Shown: one piece after another, positions 53,803 to 62,995 of the stretch
Position numbering within the stretch: position 1 is the stretch's first letter
Layout of the letters: each line of letters starts with the position of its first letter
Source of the DNA: a bacterium
GTDB lineage: Bacteria > CAIWAD01
Assembly: GCA_030429345.1 (NCBI GenBank)
Contig: JAUIFJ010000005.1
Coordinates: forward strand, 118,838 to 182,837
Length of the DNA: 64,000 bases
Direction of reading: 5' to 3'
The notes under the pieces: generated by a model
What the model saw: the letters and a program-made list of their open reading frames with translations, nothing else
Told to the model about the DNA's origin: nothing
Database searches by the model: none
Made by a program: the position numbers and the translations under genes

Positions 53803-55275
53803 CTAGCTCTCCCCGTCGTCCGCCACTTCGGGCGAGTTGCGGTCCTTCTGCAGCACGGCAACGAAGGTCCCGTCGTGGTCCCCGTCCTGGGGATGGAAGG
53901 TCAGCAGGCCCTCGAAAGTGCCGCGACCGTCGAGCGGATCCTCGATCGTCACCGGTCGGAACTCGGGAAAACGCTCGAGAAAGGCGGACACGACCTCCTC
54001 GTTCTCCGCCGGCAGCAGGCTGCAGGTGGCGTATACGAGTTTCCCTCCCGGCTTGACCCGCGAGGCGGCCAGGTTGAGCAGGCGGGCCTGCAGCTCGTTC
54101 AGTTCGTCGAGTCTCACATCCGGACGGATCCAGAGATCCGGGTTGCGGCGCAGCGTGCCCGAATTGGTGCAGGGAGCGTCGACCAGCACGCCATCGAAGG
54201 CCGGCCCCTTCGGGGGACGATCCCCCTGCCAGTGCCGGGCCTCAAGGTTGTGGCGTCCCGCGGCGGCCAGCCGTCGGCGCAGTTCGCGCAGGCGCCCCTC
54301 GTGGGTGTCCGTGGCAATGACGACCCCGCGGCCGTCCATGGCGTCACACAACTGCAGCGTCTTGCCCCCCGCGCCCGCGCAGGCGTCCCACCAGCGCTCG
54401 CCGGGCAGGGCTCCGCAGAGGCGGCCGATGGCCTGGCTGGCCGGATCCTGGATCACGAAGTCGCCCTGCTTGTAGGCGTCCGTGTAGTACAAGTCCTTCT
54501 TCGTTTTGATCGAGGCCGCGTCCGAGAGGCTGGCATGGGCGCGCAGGCTGCCGCCCTCCTCCCCCAGCTCCGCCGCCAGCTTCTTCAGCGGCACGCGCGT
54601 GCGCAGCCAGAGTCGCGCCGGAAGGAGCAGCGCCGTGGCCGTCTCCACCGGGTTCGCATCCGCAGGCAGGCCGCCGGCCAGCCAGCGCGGAAGGGCCCTC
54701 TCCACGGGAGGAATGCGCGTTCCCGGAAACTGCCTGGACAACCACTGCAGGCGCTGTTCGACGGGCGGCAGGGCCTTGGCCTTCCACAACGGCGTGCGCA
54801 GATCGACCTGCCGCTTGTCCGGCGTCTTCAGCCCGTCCAGCAGGCAGGCCCAGTCCAGGGCCTCGCTGAAGCGCAGGGCTTCCGGCAGGAAGAAACGCCA
54901 GCGGAACAGCGCCTGCGAATAGCCGATCAGCTTGAGCCGCTCCTTGGGCGGAAGCTTCTTCTCGCGAAAGACCTGGGACAGGTGGACATCGGCGCGCTCG
55001 CCGGCTTCCGCTTTCTTCCAGGCGCCTTCAAGGATGCGGTAGATGTCGAGCCGCGCGCCGGCCTTCTTCTTCGGGCGGGACGTCGCACGCGAATCCTGCC
55101 GTCGCCGGTTGCCGTCGACATGCTTCTCCGGGCGGAGGCGATTGCCGTCTACAAAGGATTCCTTGTGGAGACGATTGCCGTCGACTTCCTTCTCCGGCCG
55201 GATGCGGTTGCCGTCCACCGGCGCATCGGAAGCGCGACGATTGCCCCTGGGGGGCTTTTTCCTGCCGTGATTCAT
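53803..55275 (-). CDS. RsmB/NOP-family SAM-dependent RNA m5C methyltransferase with repeat tail
   Basis: The protein has 490 residues from the ATG at 55275, which overlaps the SDR stop (ATGA). The first ~60 residues are a basic disordered extension with four 11-residue repeats. A NusB-like/RsmB N-terminal helical region follows (LDIYRILEGAWKKAE...). The catalytic domain has the SAM motif DACAGAGGKTLQL and the two cysteine motifs typical of the family: DAPCTNSGTLRRNPD (motif IV) and VYATCSLLPAENE (motif VI). It methylates cytosine in rRNA or tRNA; the exact target cannot be assigned. Longer frames toward 56070 are SDR-gene shadows. Confidence 0.9.
   Translation of the reverse strand: MNHGRKKPPRGNRRASDAPVDGNRIRPEKEVDGNRLHKESFVDGNRLRPEKHVDGNRRRQDSRATSRPKKKAGARLDIYRILEGAWKKAEAGERADVHLSQVFREKKLPPKERLKLIGYSQALFRWRFFLPEALRFSEALDWACLLDGLKTPDKRQVDLRTPLWKAKALPPVEQRLQWLSRQFPGTRIPPVERALPRWLAGGLPADANPVETATALLLPARLWLRTRVPLKKLAAELGEEGGSLRAHASLSDAASIKTKKDLYYTDAYKQGDFVIQDPASQAIGRLCGALPGERWWDACAGAGGKTLQLCDAMDGRGVVIATDTHEGRLRELRRRLAAAGRHNLEARHWQGDRPPKGPAFDGVLVDAPCTNSGTLRRNPDLWIRPDVRLDELNELQARLLNLAASRVKPGGKLVYATCSLLPAENEEVVSAFLERFPEFRPVTIEDPLDGRGTFEGLLTFHPQDGDHDGTFVAVLQKDRNSPEVADDGES
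55087..55218 (-). repeat. 33-bp tandem repeat encoding VDGNR motifs
   Basis: Four in-frame units encode VDGNRIRPEKE, VDGNRLHKESF, VDGNRLRPEKH and VDGNRRRQDSR. The shared GTC/GTG-GAC-GGC-AAC-CG core makes an exact 33-bp period. It codes for part of the N-terminal tail of the methyltransferase. Confidence 0.85.
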
Positions 55276-56051
55276 TTGCGGAAGTCCCCGCGATGGATCG
55301 TGTGCGCGCTGCCCTGGCAGGTCGGGAAGAGCACCATTTCCGCCACCTGCACGTGCGCCGGCCGTGTCAGCGCCCAGCGGACGCTTTCGGCGATGTCTTC
55401 CGGCGTGAGCGGTGTCATGTTCTCGTATACGGCGCTGGCCGCCTTCTCGTCGCCGCCGAAGCGCACCTGGCTGAACTCGGTCTCGACCATGCCGGGGTCG
55501 ATCGTTGTCACACGCACCGGCGTGTCCGCCAGCTCGATCTGCAGCGTCCGGGTCAGGCTGAGCAGGGCCGCCTTGCTGGCGCAGTAGACAGCGCCGCCCC
55601 TGTAGGGCTGTCTCCCCGCGATCGAGCCGATGTTGACCACGTGCCCGAAGCCCTGGCGGACCATCGGCGGAATCAACTGGCGGCACAGGCAGAGGGAGGC
55701 CCGCAGGTTGGTGTCGAGCACCGTTTCCCACTCCTCCGCGCTGCTGTCGCACAGGGACCCGAGTCCCAGCGCCAGGCCGGCATTGTTGACCAGCAGGCTG
55801 ACCGGCCGCAGTTCGGAAGGAATCTCGCCCAGGGCGCGCAGCAGCATCTCGCGGTCCCGCAGATCCACGTCCAGCAGGTGGCAATCCACGTCGAAGCGGT
55901 CTTTCAGTTCCGCCTCCATCAGCAGCAGGCGCTCGCGGCGCCGGCCACCGAGAATCAGCGAGCAGCCGAGATCCGCCAGCTGAAAAGCGATCTCGCGCCC
56001 GATGCCGGAGCTGGCTCCGGTGATCAGGGCGGTGCGGTTTTGCAGGTCCAT
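55272..56051 (-). CDS. Short-chain dehydrogenase/reductase (YdfG-like)
   Basis: The protein has 259 residues. The Rossmann signature is ITGASSGIGREIA, with LDVDLRDREML and VNNAGLALGL. The catalytic Ser is in IGSIAG, and Tyr and Lys are in AVYCASKAALLS. DPGMVETEFSQVRF matches the YdfG/serine-3-dehydrogenase group, which uses NADP(H). It forms a two-gene unit with the overlapping RNA methyltransferase gene. The substrate is unknown. Confidence 0.93.
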   Translation of the reverse strand: MDLQNRTALITGASSGIGREIAFQLADLGCSLILGGRRRERLLLMEAELKDRFDVDCHLLDVDLRDREMLLRALGEIPSELRPVSLLVNNAGLALGLGSLCDSSAEEWETVLDTNLRASLCLCRQLIPPMVRQGFGHVVNIGSIAGRQPYRGGAVYCASKAALLSLTRTLQIELADTPVRVTTIDPGMVETEFSQVRFGGDEKAASAVYENMTPLTPEDIAESVRWALTRPAHVQVAEMVLFPTCQGSAHTIHRGDFRK

Positions 56052-56257
56052 CAGATCTCCAGGGTTCCACCGGTCTTCGGGACCGGGTGTTTGGCCAAGC
56101 CGAGACGATTTATTTACTAATTGGGTTCAGTACAATCCGAATGCGACCGCGCCGCAATGGCTGCCTCGCATCCTACCGGAAGCCGCGATCCAAGGACCGC
56201 CCGTTTCCTCACCTCTATCCAGCCCGGCTGGAACGGAACAAATCCTCAGGAGCCCCG

Positions 56258-57760
56258 ATGAGCGAGACTCTCTCCGTCTTGAAGGAAAAGCTGGCGACGA
56301 TTCATGACCTGAACGCCGCCGCCGCCGTGCTGGGCTGGGACCAGCACACCTACATGCCCAAAGGTGGCATTGCCTGCCGCAGCCGCCAGATGGCCACCCT
56401 GTCGCAGCTGGCGCACGAGTTCTTCACCAGGCCCGAGATCGGCGAATTGCTGGACAGGATCGAGCAGAGCGGCACCCTGGAAGAAGGCAGCGAGGACTGG
56501 GCCTATGTCCGCGCCTGCCGACGGGACTACAATCATGCCGTCAAGCTTCCTTCGGAATTCGTCGTCGAGCAGTCCGAAGCGGGATCGCAGAGCTTTGACG
56601 CCTGGGCGCGCTGCAAGCCGGAAAGCAATTTCGAAGGCTTCCGCCCGCACCTGGAGAAGATGGTCGAGCTGAGTCGCCGCGAGGCCGAGTACCTGGGCTA
56701 TGAAGAGCAGATCTACGACGCCCTGCTCGACAAGTTCGAACCGGCTCTGCCGACCCGGGAGGTGGCTCGCGTCTTCGGCGAGGTCAAGGACGAGCTGGTG
56801 CCCTTCTGCAAGCAGCTCTTCGAAAAGAAGGATCTGGTCGAAGACAAGTTCTTCTTCACGGACTGGGATCGCGACAAGCAGTGGGAGCTGACGATCCAGG
56901 TCCTGAAGGACATGGGCTACGATTTCGACCACGGCCGCCAGGACGAGAGCCCGCACCCCTTCACGACGGATTTCGGCATCGGGGATGTGCGTGTGACCAC
57001 ACGCATTCATCGCGACCAGTTCAAGGCCGGGCTCTACGGGACCATCCACGAGGGCGGGCACGCGCTCTACGAGCAGAATGTCAACCCGGCCTATGACCGC
57101 GGCTCGCTGGCCGGCGGCACCAGCCTGGGCATCCACGAGAGCCAGAGCCGGCTCTGGGAGAACCTGATCGGCCGCAGCCGCGCCTATTGCCGGCACTACT
57201 ATCCGCAGGTCTGCAAGCTCTTCCCGCACAACATGAAAGATGTCTCGGAGATCGACTACTATCGGGCGATCAACCGCGTGCAGCCCTCGCTGATTCGCAT
57301 CGAGGCCGACGAGGTGACCTACAGCCTGCACATCTTCCTGCGCTTCGAACTGGAACTGGCCCTGCTCTCGGGCGATCTGAAGGTCAAGGACCTGCCGGGC
57401 GCCTGGAACGAGAAAGTCGAAGCCTACCTGGGCATCCGCCCGGGCAACGATGCCGAAGGCTGCATGCAGGACATGCACTGGTCGGACGGCAGCTTCGGCT
57501 ATTTCCCGACCTACGCGCTGGGCAATCTCTACGGCGTCTCCATTCTGAACACGGTCCGCGAAAAGGATCCGGCCTGCCTGCAGGCGGTGGAAGAGGGCAA
57601 CTTCCTGCCGCTGAAGGAACGGCTGAGCGACTGGGTCTACCAGCACGGTCGGCGTTACACGGCGCTCGAGCTGATGGAGCGGATCACGGGGCGCGGCCTG
57701 GAAGCGGGTCCCTTCGTGAGCTATATCAAAGCCAAGTACTCCGGGATCTATGACCTATAA
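56258..57760 (+). CDS. M32-family metallocarboxypeptidase
   Basis: The protein has 500 residues from the ATG at 56258 (AGGAG six bases upstream). The zinc site HEGGHALYEQ (HExxH) is followed by GTSLGIHESQSRLWEN, which supplies the third ligand; DQHTYMPKGG, FTTDFGIGDVRVTTR and WNEKVEAYLGIRPGND are M32 hallmarks (Taq/Pfu carboxypeptidase). It removes C-terminal residues from peptides in the cytoplasm. It has a 200-bp upstream gap and is followed 78 bp later by ilvE. Confidence 0.95.
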   Translation: MSETLSVLKEKLATIHDLNAAAAVLGWDQHTYMPKGGIACRSRQMATLSQLAHEFFTRPEIGELLDRIEQSGTLEEGSEDWAYVRACRRDYNHAVKLPSEFVVEQSEAGSQSFDAWARCKPESNFEGFRPHLEKMVELSRREAEYLGYEEQIYDALLDKFEPALPTREVARVFGEVKDELVPFCKQLFEKKDLVEDKFFFTDWDRDKQWELTIQVLKDMGYDFDHGRQDESPHPFTTDFGIGDVRVTTRIHRDQFKAGLYGTIHEGGHALYEQNVNPAYDRGSLAGGTSLGIHESQSRLWENLIGRSRAYCRHYYPQVCKLFPHNMKDVSEIDYYRAINRVQPSLIRIEADEVTYSLHIFLRFELELALLSGDLKVKDLPGAWNEKVEAYLGIRPGNDAEGCMQDMHWSDGSFGYFPTYALGNLYGVSILNTVREKDPACLQAVEEGNFLPLKERLSDWVYQHGRRYTALELMERITGRGLEAGPFVSYIKAKYSGIYDL

Positions 57761-57838
57761 GGGTCTTTCAAGAAAGTGAAATAGACATCCCGTTCGTGAA
57801 GCCCGACCCCAGGGACGTGCTTCGATGCTGGAGGATTC

Positions 57839-58906
57839 ATGGAACGATTTCCCGTCACGCGCGCTTCAACCAGCCGCTACGACAGCATAGACTACGGCAA
57901 CCTGCGCTTCGGTCGCTACTTCTCGGACCACATGTTCCAGATGGATTTCGAGAACGGCAGCTGGGGCACTCCGCAGATCGTGCCCTATGCTCCCATGGCC
58001 ATCGAACCGGCCAACCTGACTTTCCATTATGGACAGACCGTCTTCGAGGGACTGAAAGCCTATCTCCATCCCACCGGCGCCGTCTCCATGTTCCGCCCCG
58101 GAAAGAATCTGGAACGGATGACGCGCAGTTGCCGCCGCCTCTGCATTCCGGACTTTCCGGAAGACCAGGTGCTGGAAGGCATGAAGCAGGTGATTGACCT
58201 GGACAGGAAGTTCATTCCGACGGAAGAAGGCCACAGCCTCTACATCCGTCCCTTCGCCTTTGCCATGGATAACCTGCTGGGCGTGCAGGAAAGCACCCGC
58301 TATCGCCTGCTGGTGATCACCAGCCCGGTGGCGGCCTACTACCCGGAAGGCATCAAACCCGTCAAGCTGGATGTGCCCGGCGATTACATCCGCTGCGCCC
58401 GTGGCGGAACCGGCACGGCGAAGACCGCGGCCAACTACGCCGCCAGCCTGCTGCCGGCCAAACTGGCTCGCCAGGCCGGCTACACCCAGGTCCTCTGGCT
58501 GGATGCCGACGAGCATCGCTACATCGAGGAAGTGGGCACCATGAACATCTTCTTCGTGATCGGCGATGAAGTCGTCACGCCGGCGCTCTCCAGCGGCACG
58601 ATTCTCGAGGGCATCACCCGCATGACGGCCATCGAGCTGCTGAAGGACTGGGGCTACACGGTCCACGAGCGGCGCATCACCATCGACGAGGTCTGCGAGG
58701 CCCAGAGCGCGGGGCAGCTGAAGGAAGTCTTCGGCACCGGCACCGCCGCGGTGATCAGCCCCGTCGGCGAGATCCACTACATGAACCAGACGATGACCAT
58801 CAACAACTTCGCCATCGGCGAGGTCGGCCAGCGCCTCTACGACGAGATCACCGGCATCCAGTACGGCACGCGGGAAGACACGCGCGGCTGGAATGTGATG
58901 ATCTAG
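57839..58906 (+). CDS. ilvE: Branched-chain amino-acid aminotransferase
   Basis: The protein has 355 residues; GGAGG precedes the ATG. It belongs to the larger (type II) BCAT class: FHYGQTVFEGLKAY, YIRPFAFAMD, GGTGTAKTAANYAASLL with the PLP Lys, EVGTMNIFFV and GTGTAAVISPVG. It catalyses the last step of Leu, Ile and Val synthesis and the first step of their breakdown. The transcript ends at the strong terminator 22 bp later. Confidence 0.95.
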   Translation: MERFPVTRASTSRYDSIDYGNLRFGRYFSDHMFQMDFENGSWGTPQIVPYAPMAIEPANLTFHYGQTVFEGLKAYLHPTGAVSMFRPGKNLERMTRSCRRLCIPDFPEDQVLEGMKQVIDLDRKFIPTEEGHSLYIRPFAFAMDNLLGVQESTRYRLLVITSPVAAYYPEGIKPVKLDVPGDYIRCARGGTGTAKTAANYAASLLPAKLARQAGYTQVLWLDADEHRYIEEVGTMNIFFVIGDEVVTPALSSGTILEGITRMTAIELLKDWGYTVHERRITIDEVCEAQSAGQLKEVFGTGTAAVISPVGEIHYMNQTMTINNFAIGEVGQRLYDEITGIQYGTREDTRGWNVMI

Positions 58907-58928
58907 GCGCGGATTCCAGCACATGAGA

Positions 58929-58957
58929 AGAGCCGGCTTCTGCCGGCTCTTTCTTTT
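58929..58957 (+). terminator. Intrinsic terminator of ilvE
   Basis: AGAGCCGGC (58929-58937) and GCCGGCTCT (58942-58950) form a 9-bp stem with a TTCT loop, followed by TTCTTTTTT. It lies 22 bases after the ilvE stop and also faces the convergent gene at 58990. Confidence 0.93.
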
Positions 58958-58989
58958 TTCGACTTCTGGAGTGCTATACTTGGGTGAGG

Positions 58990-60291
58990 TCAACGAGCAA
59001 TTGTGGCCGTCGTAGGTTGGACATGGACTAGCAGACCAAAAGCGCCATTCCCGTCATAGCCCGTTTCGACAGACTCGATGTCTACATCCAGCACAAGTAC
59101 ACCACCATCTCTAAGCAAATTTGCCTGCTCGGCCAGAGTTTCCGCTGAGGCACTCAATCGGAAGTGCTGGAGTGATTCTCCATGAACCAGAAACTGAATC
59201 GGCACGGGTACACCCGCTGAGTCGTTCAGGTCAAGCCGATAAAGGTCATCCGGAACTACTGTTGACCATGTCCAGGAACTCTGCTCCCTTTTTCTCTCGT
59301 CTTGCTCTTCCGTATATCCCCACGGGTTCAAGACCTTTTGATGGCGAGTTTCCTTCAGTTTCTCATAGCCTTCATCATTCAGCTTTGCCCAGTTCCATAC
59401 GTTGTTGTTCCATTTCAAATCTACTCGAGGCAGAATGTAGCCGTCATCTGGTGTTGGAATCCCTGGATCTGGAACAGCAATCGTTTTCGGAAGTCCCAGG
59501 AGCGGGCCTCGAGCCAAGCCGAAAGGGCGCGAATGGAGGTGTAGTCGTGTGGTTGCACCCAGTGCCTTCTCGAGCCAGTCCCGCCATGCGAAAGCTGTTT
59601 CCTTGGACCACCGTTCTCGTGGACGATTGTTTTTGTGGCCAACCTCGGGCTCCCAAAGTGGCAGTGTGCTCACTCCCGGGCTCTTCCGAGTAAGAAAGGC
59701 GGACACGCTTTCCAGCGTCTCGAGAGAACGGGTTTCCAGCCCGTTCCACTCGAATGAAGGCGACCTTCCAATGTCCTCCCGGCTGCTGCGTGCTGGACTC
59801 TTCGACATTCCCTCAAGAAGTTCGATTGGGAAATCCAGTCCGTCCTGTTGTGACAGTCGACGAAGCTCACGCATGCTCTTTCCATGTCCTACTGCAACAC
59901 CAAGATCGAACAGTCGAGCAGCGCGCAACCCGACCCGCGCACCAATCCGTGCACTTGCCAATTCATGTGATACACGATCCTCCGCCCCGAAGTAGACTCT
60001 CCCTGAGGGCGGGGCGTCTCGAAGTCGTTCCATGGATTCATCGACCAGGTTCCCCAGTTCCAGCCTTTTGCACTCGCCCCGCAGGTCGGTTGTATTCGGT
60101 TGTACAAGGTCTGCAACGACCACCTGTGTTGCGAAATCCCAGACTGTCTTAAGCGTGTCCGCAGGGAATGCTGCGTGTACAACTCCTTTGATGGGAAGCA
60201 GCGGATACATCAGCATCACAAGCAAAGTCAAGAGTTTTCTTGTGATTCCGAGCGGTTTCACCCTGTTTGCTTCGTGTTTTGTTCTAGTCAT
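58990..60291 (-). CDS. Hypothetical membrane-anchored or secreted protein
   Basis: The protein has 433 residues and no family was recognised. A basic start and a hydrophobic segment at about 18-40 (LGITRKLLTLLVMLMYPLLPIKGVVHAAF) act as a signal or anchor. The rest is soluble with charged, Trp-rich segments (WNNNVWNWAKL, WSTVVPDDLYRLDL). A C-terminal VLVLDVDIESVETGYDGNGAFGLL region looks like a beta domain. Its start overlaps the stop of the 115-residue gene (ATGACTAG). Base composition and use of AT-ending codons differ from ilvE next door. Confidence 0.75.
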   Translation of the reverse strand: MTRTKHEANRVKPLGITRKLLTLLVMLMYPLLPIKGVVHAAFPADTLKTVWDFATQVVVADLVQPNTTDLRGECKRLELGNLVDESMERLRDAPPSGRVYFGAEDRVSHELASARIGARVGLRAARLFDLGVAVGHGKSMRELRRLSQQDGLDFPIELLEGMSKSPARSSREDIGRSPSFEWNGLETRSLETLESVSAFLTRKSPGVSTLPLWEPEVGHKNNRPRERWSKETAFAWRDWLEKALGATTRLHLHSRPFGLARGPLLGLPKTIAVPDPGIPTPDDGYILPRVDLKWNNNVWNWAKLNDEGYEKLKETRHQKVLNPWGYTEEQDERKREQSSWTWSTVVPDDLYRLDLNDSAGVPVPIQFLVHGESLQHFRLSASAETLAEQANLLRDGGVLVLDVDIESVETGYDGNGAFGLLVHVQPTTATIAR

Positions 60292-60631
60292 TCACAGTTC
60301 CCTTTCCACCGCATGCAGGACATGGCCACCGGAAGCGGCTTTCCTCGAGTCTTGAACCACTCGCTTTCGAACCCAACGCTGTAGTACCGGAACCTGCGCA
60401 TTGTGTGCAGATTCTTCTGGATCGCAACCCCTCGCCGGACCGGAACTGAAATCGCCCGAGCAGACGGAAGAGTACGAGCACCAGAAAAAGACCGATCACG
60501 ACCAGTCGCCCCCAGTCTTCCGGCAGGATGCTGGAACCAGTCGATTCCTCCACCAACGGTCCAGCGGACATGTCGAATGACTGGGCGAGTGTCTTGCACA
60601 GACCTATTGCATGAAACAACACTTGCAGCAT
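60284..60631 (-). CDS. Small membrane protein with DnaJ-like zinc motif
   Basis: The protein has 115 residues from the ATG at 60631, or three more from a TTG at 60640. One membrane helix lies at about 43-62 (LVVIGLFLVLVLFRLLG). The cytoplasmic or periplasmic C-terminus has two CxxCxGxG units (CTQCAGSGT, CPACGGKGT) like those of the DnaJ zinc domain. These usually bind zinc and unfolded or thiol substrates. There is no J domain. The gene overlaps the next one by eight bases. A similar CxxCxGxG pair ends the adjacent upstream protein. Confidence 0.75.
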   Translation of the reverse strand: MLQVLFHAIGLCKTLAQSFDMSAGPLVEESTGSSILPEDWGRLVVIGLFLVLVLFRLLGRFQFRSGEGLRSRRICTQCAGSGTTALGSKASGSRLEESRFRWPCPACGGKGTVND

Positions 60632-60679
60632 GTTATTCAAGACCTCTTCTCGAGTAGTGGCTCAGCTGAATGCCCGAAC

Positions 60680-62044
60680 CTACCAGGGCCATGCTTTTTT
60701 CTTGCCTGTGCCATTGCAGGATCTACAGGTTCCCATGCCTCCTGTTCCTATGCCAAAGCACTTGTCGCATGTCTCGGAAAGCAAGTCGATGGCTGCGTTT
60801 GCGTATGTGCTTGAAAGGGTGGATTTATTCCCATTCTGTGAAATGACCAGGAAATATCCTTCGCCGGTATAGTAACCCTGAGAAGGCAGATGCACTTCGC
60901 GGGTCTCTATGGCCTCCCCCCTGCCAGCTGCAATGCGAACATCGGCCAGATCAAGAGACTTCCCTCCAGTAGAGCTTCTCGAGTCCTCTTGAGTCGCATA
61001 TCCGCGATTGCGGATGACGGAGAGTTCTACTCCGTCGGCAATGATCAACTCGGGACATTCTGAACCTTTTCCAGGAGTCAGGGTCAAACTCTTGAGGGAC
61101 TGCATTAGCTGATTGTTGTGCGACGTGTAACTGAAGTGAACCGGCAAAAAGCATGCCGCCGCTTCCCCGCGCACCTTGGGATGGCAGGATGCGTCCAGAG
61201 TAATGTTGACTTTACTCGCAGGCACTCGAAGAGCCTCGTGGCTACGAAGAACGCCGTAGACATGTTTCTTCTTTGAAGCAACAACATAGGTGATCCTCTC
61301 ACCCCGCACTCGCTTACCCCAAGCAACAAACGCTCCCAATAGCGTTCTGGAACTCGTTGGGCACAATAGTGTCCCATTATCAGAGAATGCGAATAGATAA
61401 ACATCGTCATCTGAGGGCGTGATCGCTGCCCATCGAGGTGCCGATGATAAGAGTGTCCAAGAGTATACAGTGTACTGCAGGGATCCAGATTTTCTTGCTA
61501 GCTGAACATCCAATTCCTTTTCGCCCTCTCGTCCAAGGAGTTCGGGGTTTCGCAAGTCGAAATCGAAGAATTCAAACTCTCTCACGACAATTTCGAACTT
61601 GTCCTGATCATCCGGATACTCAGGTAGGACAGTGAGTATGATCTCACTGCCCGCCTCTTCAACCCAGTTCAAGTACACGGAGTTATACCCGGGCCTAGGG
61701 CTCCATGTGCCCAAGTCCTCGCCATTCTGTTGAAGGGACAATTTCGGCCGATAGCCTTTCTCGCCCTTCGAGGAAAGGCGAAGCTTGTATCGGCATCCAG
61801 CTTTTACATTGAGAATCAGCTCATTACTGTGTGGCCCGTAACGGCTTCGCGCATGGCTGTCTTCGTATACCCCTGTCAGCGTATCGATTCGACTGCACAG
61901 CTCGACTGTACCAACGGGAACCTGGTTGGCACATGGTCCAGTCTGGAAGTACATCATCGTACATAAAGCAAAAATGAAGGCTCTCGGGATGGATCGCCAA
62001 AGTTTCCCGTAATAGCCGTGTTGATCGATTCGCTGAGTAGACAT
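60680..62044 (-). CDS. Secreted protein ending in DnaJ-like CxxCxGxG motifs
   Basis: The protein has 454 residues from the ATG at 62044 (GGAGGAG upstream). A signal-like segment lies near 19-38 (SIPRAFIFALCTMMYFQTG). The next ~120 residues are beta-rich (ELILNVKAGCRYKLRLSSKG) and similar to pre-peptidase-type or jelly-roll domains. The last ~30 residues hold CDKCFGIGT and CRSCNGTGK. No family was recognised. It lies 48 bp upstream of the small zinc-motif gene in the same direction and probably acts with it. Confidence 0.72.
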   Translation of the reverse strand: MSTQRIDQHGYYGKLWRSIPRAFIFALCTMMYFQTGPCANQVPVGTVELCSRIDTLTGVYEDSHARSRYGPHSNELILNVKAGCRYKLRLSSKGEKGYRPKLSLQQNGEDLGTWSPRPGYNSVYLNWVEEAGSEIILTVLPEYPDDQDKFEIVVREFEFFDFDLRNPELLGREGEKELDVQLARKSGSLQYTVYSWTLLSSAPRWAAITPSDDDVYLFAFSDNGTLLCPTSSRTLLGAFVAWGKRVRGERITYVVASKKKHVYGVLRSHEALRVPASKVNITLDASCHPKVRGEAAACFLPVHFSYTSHNNQLMQSLKSLTLTPGKGSECPELIIADGVELSVIRNRGYATQEDSRSSTGGKSLDLADVRIAAGRGEAIETREVHLPSQGYYTGEGYFLVISQNGNKSTLSSTYANAAIDLLSETCDKCFGIGTGGMGTCRSCNGTGKKKAWPW

Positions 62045-62113
62045 CTTCACTCCTCCGGAATTTCGACTGCTTGCGTGGCGCTGGATGTCATTCTGGATTA
62101 TGTTCAGTCAGAG

Positions 62114-62869
62114 TTACTTTGATTTTCCTAGAGGTCCTTTTGGATCAACCAGGAGCTGTAGCGCAGACAAGGGCAAGGTGTGCTGAAAACCGTCATTGGG
62201 CAATTGGATGGTAATGCCCTCATTGCAGAAACTGAAATCGAAATTGTCAATTGACTCCGGTGTCATGCGGTCCCGAATCACAGATCCATCACCATTCTGT
62301 TGGGACTCGATCAGATTGATCAATTGGAATTCGTAGTCTTTGGTCAGCAGGTCATCCAAATCAATGCTTCTCCCAGATGCAAGGTTCAGACTTTTGAAAG
62401 TGCTGTTCTTCTCGATCGAAGCAGAGTCATTCTTGATTTCCCTGTCAAAGCGTACACTCAGAAACTGCTTGTCCATGTAGAGAATCTCGAAGTCGCAAAC
62501 AAGATCGGGCGTACGAATCGAGCTGGCCGGAACGATGTAAGCCAGTTGATCTTCAAGCATCTGTCGTACAAATTCGAACTCGGGCGTTCCCGATCGTGCG
62601 AGAGATCGATTCGCTCTCCTGGAAGCTTTCTTGGCCGGCAAATGAGTAAGCTCAGGATATCGAATGATCATCGACCAACTCCGATCTGCCAATTCGATGC
62701 CAATAGAATGCACTCGAAGACCTTCTAACACTTCCGCCTGTTCAGCCAGGTGTTTCCGAGTCTTCTTGTATTCCTTCTTGGATGTGATGTATCCCAGAAT
62801 ATCCTGCGCCTGGAGCTGACTCGCGCACAGGAAAAAACCTGCCCATATCAGAATGCTGATTGCCTTCAT
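62114..62869 (-). CDS. Secreted DUF3298/RsiV-like protein
   Basis: The protein has 251 residues. A signal peptide ends SQLQA. The middle (LVCDFEILYMDKQFLSVRFDREI, then STFKSLNLASGRSIDLDDLL) follows the DUF4163/DUF3298 pattern of periplasmic proteins such as the extracytoplasmic part of RsiV, which binds lysozyme. The C-terminus (FSFCNEGITIQLPNDG) supports this. It lacks a transmembrane helix beyond the signal. The gene is 69 bp upstream of the zinc-motif secreted protein and in the same direction. Confidence 0.7.
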   Translation of the reverse strand: MKAISILIWAGFFLCASQLQAQDILGYITSKKEYKKTRKHLAEQAEVLEGLRVHSIGIELADRSWSMIIRYPELTHLPAKKASRRANRSLARSGTPEFEFVRQMLEDQLAYIVPASSIRTPDLVCDFEILYMDKQFLSVRFDREIKNDSASIEKNSTFKSLNLASGRSIDLDDLLTKDYEFQLINLIESQQNGDGSVIRDRMTPESIDNFDFSFCNEGITIQLPNDGFQHTLPLSALQLLVDPKGPLGKSK

Positions 62870-62960
62870 TCGTCTTCTCTCCTTGTGTGCTATTGATTGA
62901 GCTCATCTGCTCGAATTCTTCTGGCGAGTTTTCCGCATATAACTTGCTGGTTCAGGTCAA

Positions 62961-62989
62961 AGCCAGGAAGCCACGAATCTCGCCTGGCT
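62961..62989 (-). terminator. Possible terminator after the small outer-membrane gene
   Basis: AGCCAGG (62961-62967) pairs with CCTGGCT (62983-62989) around a 15-nt loop. On the minus strand TTTGACC follows. It lies just 3' of the gene ending at 62996. The loop is long and the T-run short, so function is uncertain. Confidence 0.45.
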
Positions 62990-62995
62990 GCTGTA

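Noticed and set aside
55087-55218. CRISPR-like repeat
   Set aside because: The 33-bp units are contiguous, in frame within a gene and have no unique spacers.
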